Source: Bacteroidota bacterium (lineage in GTDB: Bacteria > Bacteroidota > Bacteroidia > B-17B0 > Aurantibacillaceae). From it: a stretch of DNA of 45,140 bases. The stretch spans positions 1 through 45,140 of the forward strand of contig JANYBY010000061.1 of assembly GCA_025360565.1 (NCBI GenBank). The letters are read 5' to 3'. The notes under the pieces are model-generated. The model was not told the origin of the DNA, did no database searches, and saw nothing but the letters and a program-made list of their open reading frames with translations. Both the position numbers and the translations under genes were made by a program. Within the stretch, counting starts at the first letter, position 1, and every line of letters begins with the position of its first letter. Positions 39,086-45,140 of this stretch are shown here, one piece after another.

Positions 39086-41974
39086 ATGAAAAGAATAACA
39101 AAATTAATTGTGCTCCTAACAGTGGCATTAAATTGCGGATTTGCACAAATAAGCATTGAGTACGTAAAAAAAACCAAAACTTACGGTATCAAAAATGTAA
39201 AAACCAGACAATGGTTAACGCAGCCTGTTTATAAAAATATTTCGGAAGTGTCTTCTTTAAGTGGAGAGATAACGGCTATTCGCTACTATATTGCGAACAC
39301 CGGAAAAAAAATGTTTTTTATTTTAGCAAATGGCAGTACATCGATCAGCCCTCAATTTGATGAAATAATTTCAAGTTCTAATCCTGAATTATTTGTTGTT
39401 AAAAACAAAAACGTTTATTGTTTTTTCAACCCCGGATCAGGAATATTGAAAGGCCCAGGAAACTTTACATCTTACAATAATCCCGAAAATAATATGAACC
39501 TATATATCATAAAAAAGGGTGAAAAATATATGATGGTAGATATAAAGAAACAGGGAGTTTGTTCTCCTGAATATGATCAAATAATTGGGATTTTGTCGGA
39601 TTCGGCCTTTGCGGTTAAAAAAAATAATAAATGTGGAGTGGTTAATTTTTCAGGAGATCAAAAACTTGATTTTATATACGATTCGATAGTATTTACAAGT
39701 TTAAGGACGATAGATGAGTTTATTGAATTAAGAAAGGATAAAAAATGGGGGCTGGCAGACTTATCGTATAAGCAAATTATAAACTGTAAATATGAAATTT
39801 TTGACTTAAAGTTTTTAAGAAATTTCTCTGATTCTTTTCCTCAAAAATGTTTCCCGGCAAAATTAAATTCAAAGTGGGGAATGGTTTCACTTACCGGGCA
39901 ACAAATAATTCCGCACGAGTACGATTCAGTTTTAGATTTACGAAGAGACAAGCGTTTAACTGTGGTAAAGAATACTAAAATGGGTTTGATCGATTTAAAC
40001 AACAAGATCTTGTTTCCTTTTTTGTATGATTATTTTGAGTCTGAAAACGATAATTATGTAAATGAATCAAAAGAAAAAAATTATTTTGTTTGTAACAAAG
40101 GTGCGAATGGAAAATTTAAAGGTCAGTCTCTTGGCATGGCCGACAGCACCGGCAAAATTTTGCTTCCCATGAATGCAAATAGTATCCCGATTTTTCAAAC
40201 GTATAATTATAGAATACCTGAAAATTTTGACAAATTTGATGGTCGCAAAGATTCGACCTTAGTTGGTTATTTGTGGAACATAGGCGGGATATTAAAAAAC
40301 GAGATTCAATCAACCGAAACCTTCCAGGAGTCGGTGTTTGACGAACAAGGAAACGAGCGTATAGATGACGTGGTTAGAACTTTTAAGGTGTGGACAATTA
40401 AAGGTGGAAAAACCGGTATTGCCGGAAAGGATGGAAAGATGATTGTTCCTACGGTGTATGATGATATGATCTTTTTTTTTAGCAGAAATGACGATAGGGG
40501 TGATGTGAGGTCATCCATTTCAAACGCGCCGGGTATCCCATCTAATAACGAAACGGATTATCTTGTTAACACCTCCCAGCCCATCATCGCTAAAAAAGAT
40601 GGCAAATGGGGCACGATTGCCTGGAGCGGGAAAGAAATAATTCCCTGTATTTACGATAGTATTTTTTATGAGTACACTTCGAGTATGTTGGACGCGAATG
40701 ATTCGGTATTTGCTGCAAGAAATTATCCAAAATATTTTTACAAGGTTTATAAAAACGCATTGCACGGCTATATTTCAACAAAAGGAAAAATACTAATGCC
40801 GGCTGAAATTGAAAGGGATGTTTGCGATATTACCATATCCAGTATTGATTCTATCGTAAATCCTGCTTATTATCCATATCATGATCACGTGACATACACG
40901 AAAATTTTAGCCAATAACGTTAAAGAAAAACCATACATAATTTGTAAACAGGGATATGTACACAGTCCTGAAACCGGTGAAAATGAAACGGGTCCGGTAA
41001 CTGTTGAATTTAATTATATAGAAAAAGCGAAATTCAGTTTTCAGAATAACAACACTGTTCAATTTATGGCGCCTTCAAAAGCGGAGGATGTAATTCTGTT
41101 GGATAAAAATCTCACCCCGTATTTACTAAGTTCTCTTAAGGGCCAGCTGACTATATCCGGTAATGCCAAAGGTGTTCTAGGATTTGATTCTATTCTTGAT
41201 AAAGCAAGTGGCAAACGTGTTTTTAAGGAAATGTATGTTCGTGGATCGGAAGAAGAATTGTTTTTTATTGACCACATGTTTGCGAAATACGATGGCAAAT
41301 GGTACCTGCAAAATATAACCGGAGTACTGCTAAATAACGGACAGCCATTTGACAGCGTTGAGATTGTAGACAAACAAAAATACAAAGCCTGGCGTCAAGG
41401 AAAGTTTATTTATTATGGATATAAATACAAAGGGCCTTTTGACCGTGAAATGGATCAGGAATATCCGGATAAACCTTTTGCCGAAAGAATATCTTGCCGT
41501 AATTGTAAATACACAATGAAAAAATATCCAAGACAAACTATTCTTGAACAATTTAACGCGGAAGGGAATCAGATCAGGGATTCAATAATTCCATACACTT
41601 TCGATATTCCGGTAATGCAAAAAGGCACATATAATATTATTGATACAACAAATAAACTTTTATTAAAGATCTGGGCCGATGAAATGATCCTTCCTCCCGT
41701 TAACGGGTATAACTTTAATATGGCCGATTCAACCAGCGGAATATATGATGAAAAAAATTTTAATAAACCCGGCTATCCTTTTTTTGGAACACATAAAAAA
41801 AGCATCGCTTTAAAATATGCTCAAACATGGCGACTCACCACCGTTCAAAAGCAAGATGTTTTTATTGACGGATTTACTGAAGTAAAAATTGAAGGAGATA
41901 ATTGGGTTGTTAAAAAAAAGAAAAAGGTTTTGTATTATAGCATTGATGGGCTGAAGAAAGTGAAGAAGGAGTAA
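39086..41974 (+). CDS. Exported WG-repeat (KWG) protein
   Basis: 962 residues from ATG 39086 (MKRITKLIVLLTVALNCGFA, signal peptide ending FAQ); an open TTG start 27 nt upstream would only add residues before the signal peptide. The N-terminal half holds at least seven WG-type repeats of about 50 residues, such as KWGLADLSYKQIINCKYEIF, KWGMVSLTGQQIIPHEYDSV, KMGLIDLNNKILFPFLYDYF, KTGIAGKDGKMIVPTVYDDM and KWGTIAWSGKEIIPCIYDSI. Such repeats form a beta-propeller-like solenoid, in exported Bacteroidota proteins often of unknown role. The second half (from about 560) is less clear, with a CRNCKYTMKK pair and a lysine-rich end (VVKKKKKVLYYSIDGLKKVK). Function is unknown. It is monocistronic and converges with the LTA-synthase-like gene. 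Confidence 0.9.
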   Translation: MKRITKLIVLLTVALNCGFAQISIEYVKKTKTYGIKNVKTRQWLTQPVYKNISEVSSLSGEITAIRYYIANTGKKMFFILANGSTSISPQFDEIISSSNPELFVVKNKNVYCFFNPGSGILKGPGNFTSYNNPENNMNLYIIKKGEKYMMVDIKKQGVCSPEYDQIIGILSDSAFAVKKNNKCGVVNFSGDQKLDFIYDSIVFTSLRTIDEFIELRKDKKWGLADLSYKQIINCKYEIFDLKFLRNFSDSFPQKCFPAKLNSKWGMVSLTGQQIIPHEYDSVLDLRRDKRLTVVKNTKMGLIDLNNKILFPFLYDYFESENDNYVNESKEKNYFVCNKGANGKFKGQSLGMADSTGKILLPMNANSIPIFQTYNYRIPENFDKFDGRKDSTLVGYLWNIGGILKNEIQSTETFQESVFDEQGNERIDDVVRTFKVWTIKGGKTGIAGKDGKMIVPTVYDDMIFFFSRNDDRGDVRSSISNAPGIPSNNETDYLVNTSQPIIAKKDGKWGTIAWSGKEIIPCIYDSIFYEYTSSMLDANDSVFAARNYPKYFYKVYKNALHGYISTKGKILMPAEIERDVCDITISSIDSIVNPAYYPYHDHVTYTKILANNVKEKPYIICKQGYVHSPETGENETGPVTVEFNYIEKAKFSFQNNNTVQFMAPSKAEDVILLDKNLTPYLLSSLKGQLTISGNAKGVLGFDSILDKASGKRVFKEMYVRGSEEELFFIDHMFAKYDGKWYLQNITGVLLNNGQPFDSVEIVDKQKYKAWRQGKFIYYGYKYKGPFDREMDQEYPDKPFAERISCRNCKYTMKKYPRQTILEQFNAEGNQIRDSIIPYTFDIPVMQKGTYNIIDTTNKLLLKIWADEMILPPVNGYNFNMADSTSGIYDEKNFNKPGYPFFGTHKKSIALKYAQTWRLTTVQKQDVFIDGFTEVKIEGDNWVVKKKKKVLYYSIDGLKKVKKE

Positions 41975-41977
41975 AGC

Positions 41978-42012
41978 GGAAGCAAGAGCCAAGACTGAAG
42001 AGAGGCATGACC
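41978..42012. repeat. 35-nt dispersed repeat of the GGAAGCAAGAG family
   Basis: Begins GGAAGCAAGAGCCAAGACTG and ends GGCATGACC. The same sequence with few changes is at 4516-4550 in opposite orientation. A related inverted copy is at about 42030-42061, so the two form a hairpin-like arrangement between the convergent genes. Confidence 0.65.
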
Positions 42013-42029
42013 GAGACGCGAGAGTTAAT

Positions 42030-42061
42030 CTTGCTTCTTTTCAGTCCTGCTTCTTGCCTCC
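42030..42061. repeat. Inverted copy of the GAAGCAAGA repeat, overlapping the stop of the LTA-synthase-like gene
   Basis: Read on the minus strand, GGAGGCAAGAAGCAGGACTG then A belongs to the same family as 41978-42012. It encodes the last residues GGKKQD and the TGA of the LTA-synthase-like gene. Confidence 0.6.
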
Positions 42062-43951
42062 CTTAGAATAAACCCCGCCATTCCAGATCAATGCATGGTT
42101 GTATGTTTGCATAAATGCGCGGTATTGTTCAATATTTAATTTTTCAGCATCAGGGTATTTTTTAAGAACATTTATTTTCTGCAAACTGTCACGCTTTAAA
42201 TTGTTAACCGAATTTAGGTCTGTGCCTTTATAACAAAACAGCATGGTATCGCAAACTGCAAAATTTATCCCGCTCGAATAAAAATAACAATTGTTGTTTT
42301 GTTTTTTTAAATACGATTGGCCAAAAGCGAAAAACGGTTTGTTATACCCCATTAAATTGAGTGCACTGGGCAAAATATCTATTTGCGAAAAAGAGCTGTC
42401 GTTAGTACGCGCTAGACTATTATCGGGTTTAAAAAATAAAATGGGAATAGATTTTAAACCAACCGTACTGCTGTAATAATTATGTTCTGAAATACTACAG
42501 TGATCCGCGCATAAAATAAATAAAGTATTATTATACCAATTTGTTTTTTTGGCTTCGTTAAAAAATTGGTTTAAAGAAAAGTCTGCATAACCTATCGATT
42601 CAGAATTTTCTAAATGCCCTTTTGAAAATTTACCCTTGTATTTTTCGGGAATTAAATAAGGGTGGTGTGAACTTAAGGTAAAAATGGAAGAATGAAAGGG
42701 TTGTTTAAATGCGTTCATCTGTTTAATGGAGTACTGTAAAAAAGGTTCGTCCCAAATGCCCCAAAATCCGTCAAAGTCGGCATCGTTGCCATATTCGTTC
42801 TTACCGAAATATAGATCATAGCCGGCTAATTTTGCGTAAGCGTCAAAATTCATGGTGCCGTTAATGCCGCCGTGAAAAAAAGCGGAAGTATAACCTTCGG
42901 CGTTTAAAATTGTTGGGAATGAAGTTTGAAAATTATTTGAATAGGGCGAATTAATAACGGGATTTTCCATTAACGAAGGTAAAGAAGAAAGTATGGCCGG
43001 AATTCCTTCAATAGATTTTGAGCCGTTGGAATAACCGTTTGTAAAAACCAAACTGTGTTTCATTAAGCTGTCAAAAAATGGCGTGTAACTTACGGTTTTG
43101 CCAAGGGCAGTGTATTCTTTCGAAAAACTTTCTAAAATTAAAACCACCACATTTTGTTTGATAAATTGCCCGTTCGCAAAATGATGAATGGGATCAAATT
43201 TTTCTTTCAAAGTAATTTCATCGTAAAAATTTAATTCGGCGAGGCTTTGTTTACCGGTTGATTTTATGAGTGTGAAAGGTGTGTTTAAAATAATTGGAAC
43301 TTCGACAGGATTTACCATTCCGCCGGCATCCACAATATCAACCGGAATACGCTGCAAGCCTCCGCGAATGCCGAGTACAACCAAGCCGCCGCTGAATAAA
43401 AAAATAAGCCAGATAAAAATACCTTGTTTAAACGAATGCATTTCGTCAGATCTTTTTTGAATTTTTATTTTATTGTAGCTCCAAACTATCAATACGATCA
43501 TCAAGATAAATAACAAAATGATCCACCAGAAATCTTTAGCAAATTGGGGTAGTAATTTGCCAATGTCGGTTTGTCCGCCTAATTGATGGAACAAATCGGC
43601 TCCCGAGCGTTTTTTAGTGAATGGGAAATAGCCCACGTCAATACAATTAAATGCAATAAACACCGTATTGGTAAGGACAAAAATAATTTTTAGAATTTTT
43701 TGATAGCCTGTTTTGTAAAACAAACCCAATGGCAAAATGGAAAGTAGAATAAATAAGCTGTTGGAAACAAAAATACTGAAGGTGTCAAAGCGCAAACCGT
43801 AAAAGCAATCCGCTAAAAAGGAGCCGAAACCAACTGATGAAAAAGCGGACCTGTTAGCTGTGTAAAAAATCAATCTGCATAAAAAATAAATTAAATAGCA
43901 AATAAGTAAACGCTTAATTAATATTTTTATTTGAAACCTGTAATTGTTCAT
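42041..43951 (-). CDS. LTA-synthase/sulfatase-family membrane protein (phosphoglycerol-transferase-like)
   Basis: A 636-residue protein: about five membrane helices (residues about 10-190) and an extracytoplasmic alkaline-phosphatase-superfamily domain (about 260-560). The metal/nucleophile residues resemble LtaS: VVVLILESFSKEY (metal-binding Glu), NGSKSIEGIPAIL with Ser in place of the usual Thr nucleophile, SAFFHGGINGTMNFDAYAKL, DADFDGFWGIWDEPF, and FILCADHCSIS (Asp-His metal ligands). Such enzymes transfer phosphoglycerol or similar groups to glycans or lipids; Gram-negative relatives decorate envelope glycans. Many Bacteroidota genomes have them; the acceptor is unknown. The last residues come from a dispersed repeat. 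It is divergent from recQ with a 100-bp palindrome between. Confidence 0.9.
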   Translation of the reverse strand: MNNYRFQIKILIKRLLICYLIYFLCRLIFYTANRSAFSSVGFGSFLADCFYGLRFDTFSIFVSNSLFILLSILPLGLFYKTGYQKILKIIFVLTNTVFIAFNCIDVGYFPFTKKRSGADLFHQLGGQTDIGKLLPQFAKDFWWIILLFILMIVLIVWSYNKIKIQKRSDEMHSFKQGIFIWLIFLFSGGLVVLGIRGGLQRIPVDIVDAGGMVNPVEVPIILNTPFTLIKSTGKQSLAELNFYDEITLKEKFDPIHHFANGQFIKQNVVVLILESFSKEYTALGKTVSYTPFFDSLMKHSLVFTNGYSNGSKSIEGIPAILSSLPSLMENPVINSPYSNNFQTSFPTILNAEGYTSAFFHGGINGTMNFDAYAKLAGYDLYFGKNEYGNDADFDGFWGIWDEPFLQYSIKQMNAFKQPFHSSIFTLSSHHPYLIPEKYKGKFSKGHLENSESIGYADFSLNQFFNEAKKTNWYNNTLFILCADHCSISEHNYYSSTVGLKSIPILFFKPDNSLARTNDSSFSQIDILPSALNLMGYNKPFFAFGQSYLKKQNNNCYFYSSGINFAVCDTMLFCYKGTDLNSVNNLKRDSLQKINVLKKYPDAEKLNIEQYRAFMQTYNHALIWNGGVYSKGGKKQD

Positions 43952-43970
43952 ATTGGGTATGAATGTGGAT

Positions 43971-44070
43971 AAAACGTTTGTTACAAGGCGCGAAAAAATT
44001 TCAAGCCGGAGCTTACTTTTGTAAGTGAGGATTTGAAATTTTTACGGCAACGTAGTAAGAACGAAGTTTT
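43971..44070. repeat. 100-bp dispersed palindromic repeat between the LTA-like gene and recQ
   Basis: An imperfect palindrome centred near 44019 (GCTTAC-TTTT-GTAAGT). Arms go from AAAACGTTTGTTAC (43971) to the matching end GAACGAAGTTTT (44070), with AAATTTCAAG/TTTGAAATTT inside. It holds no ORF. It resembles a type of repeat found between genes in Bacteroidota. Confidence 0.7.
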
Positions 44071-44105
44071 ATACATATTCTTTAATTGAGTAAATTAGCA
44101 ATTTA

Positions 44106-45140
44106 GTGAACACGAATAGTAAAGAAGATATTCACAGGGTTTTAAAGAAGTATTGGGCTTATGATTCCTTCAGGCCATTGCAGGAAGAAATTATAAACTC
44201 TGTAATTTCCGGAAACGACACGCTTGCCTTGCTGCCAACGGGCGGGGGCAAATCTATTTGTTTTCAGGTGCCGGGTTTATTGGCCGGCGGAACAACTTTG
44301 GTAATTTCTCCTTTGGTGGCTTTAATGAACGATCAGGTTCAAAATCTTAAAAAGAAAGGTATTTCGGCAGTTGCAATAAGTTCCGCCATGAATTTTAAGG
44401 AAATTGAAATAGCCTTAACCAACGCGGCATTAGGGCATGTTCAATTTTTGTATGTATCGCCCGAACGTTTGCAAAACGATGAATTTAAAAAGAAACTGAG
44501 TTATTTACCCATAACCATAATTGCTATTGATGAGGCGCATTGTATTTCGCAATGGGGCTACGATTTCAGGCCGAGTTATTTAAAGATCGCCGAATTAAGA
44601 ACGTATTTTGAAAAAGTAACTTTTATTGCCTTAACGGCAAGCGCCACAAAGGATGTAGAGGAAGATATTCAAGTAAAATTAGAATTTAAAAACCAAAAGG
44701 TTTTTCGACAATCGTTTGTAAGAAAAAATTTGCGCTACGTTGTGCAGTTAGAAGAAAATAAAACGGAACGCCTGTTAAAACTCATAAAAAACATTGGTGG
44801 CTCCGGCATTGTTTACGTAAAAAGCCGAAAGAAAACGGAAGAGGTAGCAATGATCTTAAATCAAAGTTCCATTTCTGCCACTGCTTATCACGCGGGATTA
44901 AAGTATGATGACCGGAATTCGGTTCAACAAAAATGGATCGAGAATAAAACACAAGTAATTTGCGCCACCAATGCTTTTGGTATGGGTATTGATAAACCCG
45001 ATGTGCGTTTTGTGGTTCATTTAGATCTTCCTGAAACCCTGGAAGCGTATTTTCAGGAGGCCGGCAGGGCAGGGCGGGACGGCAAGACAGCCTACGCGAC
45101 TATTTTTTTTACTAAAGCAGATCAGCAACGTTTGCTCGAT
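44106..45140 (+). CDS. recQ: ATP-dependent DNA helicase RecQ family, 3' end outside window
   Basis: 345 codons are present, running to the window edge. Starts at GTG 44106 (MNTNSKEDIHRVLKKYWAYD); an in-frame TAA lies five codons upstream, so this is the first possible start. Helicase motifs in order: motif 0 FRPLQEEII, motif I LLPTGGGKS, Ia VISPLVALMNDQV, motif II IDEAHCISQWGYDFRPSYLK (DEAH plus the RecQ aromatic loop), motif III ALTASAT, motif IV IVYVKSRKKTEE, motif V ATNAFGMGIDKPDVRFVVH, and motif VI QEAGRAGRDGK. RecQ unwinds recombination and repair intermediates 3'-5'. The zinc-binding, WH and HRDC domains would follow but are not visible. A -7-like TAAATTAG (44091-44098) lies 7 nt before the GTG. 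Confidence 0.95.
   Translation, partial: MNTNSKEDIHRVLKKYWAYDSFRPLQEEIINSVISGNDTLALLPTGGGKSICFQVPGLLAGGTTLVISPLVALMNDQVQNLKKKGISAVAISSAMNFKEIEIALTNAALGHVQFLYVSPERLQNDEFKKKLSYLPITIIAIDEAHCISQWGYDFRPSYLKIAELRTYFEKVTFIALTASATKDVEEDIQVKLEFKNQKVFRQSFVRKNLRYVVQLEENKTERLLKLIKNIGGSGIVYVKSRKKTEEVAMILNQSSISATAYHAGLKYDDRNSVQQKWIENKTQVICATNAFGMGIDKPDVRFVVHLDLPETLEAYFQEAGRAGRDGKTAYATIFFTKADQQRLLD

Noticed and set aside
36486-41974. A SusC/SusD polysaccharide utilisation locus
   Set aside because: The TonB receptor has no SusD-like neighbour, and the GH43-like T9SS protein is convergent rather than in the same operon.
1-45140. CRISPR array, rRNA, prophage or complete transposase gene
   Set aside because: No evenly spaced repeats, rRNA-like blocks, phage structural genes or transposase motifs were seen on either strand.

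Overview
This window comes from the chromosome of a member of the Bacteroidota. The support is consistent: five secreted proteins carry the C-terminal sorting domain of the type IX secretion system (PNPA motif, ending in KIVKE-like tails); the primary sigma factor is the short form lacking region 1.1; several promoters fit the Bacteroidota grammar TTTG - about 19 nt - TAnnTTTG; and there is a TonB receptor with an N-terminal carboxypeptidase-D-like domain, a TamB gene next to tsaD, and the zapA/rny neighbourhood. I see no prophage, complete insertion sequence, CRISPR array or complete tRNA/rRNA gene. The species cannot be named from the sequence alone.

Layout. 1-4.4 kb: a cut-off YdjM-like membrane protein, a CcdC-like membrane protein, and two secreted T9SS cargo proteins (a seven-repeat propeller and a 20-residue leucine-rich-repeat protein). 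4.35-4.7 kb: a cluster of dispersed intergenic repeats with a terminator. 4.7-9.3 kb (minus): an 850-residue coiled-coil gene, zapA, a probable 6S RNA, and rny (RNase Y). 9.3-10.9 kb: a long spacer, the housekeeping sigma factor, then two nearly identical terminator hairpins that also resemble a tRNA 3' end. 11-17.5 kb: a MauE/DoxX-thioredoxin fusion converging on tamB, which is divergent from tsaD. 17.5-19.1 kb: decayed repeats and a compact two-gene GNAT-like module. 19.1-22.6 kb: a secreted subtilase. 22.8-24.9 kb (plus): Ppx/GppA phosphatase and a sigma-54-type response regulator without a DNA-binding domain. 25.1-28 kb: O-antigen-ligase/TPR protein and a small T9SS protein. 28.2-33.9 kb: a TerB-like/ABC-2 fusion transporter, exported proteins of unknown function, a lipoprotein and a cytosolic unknown. 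34-45.1 kb: MFS transporter, GH43-like T9SS protein, TonB receptor without an ATG start, WG-repeat protein, LTA-synthase-like sulfatase and the start of recQ.

The window mixes core functions (transcription, RNA decay and division, tRNA modification, envelope assembly) with surface and secreted functions. The most unusual points are: the very large coiled-coil gene in the place where relatives usually have a roughly 95-residue protein; the GNAT/47-residue gene pair; the TerB-ABC fusion; two genes (O-antigen ligase and LTA-synthase-like) whose last codons and stop lie inside dispersed repeats; a remnant resembling the ligase C-terminus beyond its stop; and the duplicated tRNA-Ser-like/terminator sequence behind rpoD. 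No wholly new system is proven; the coiled-coil gene and the GNAT pair are the best candidates.
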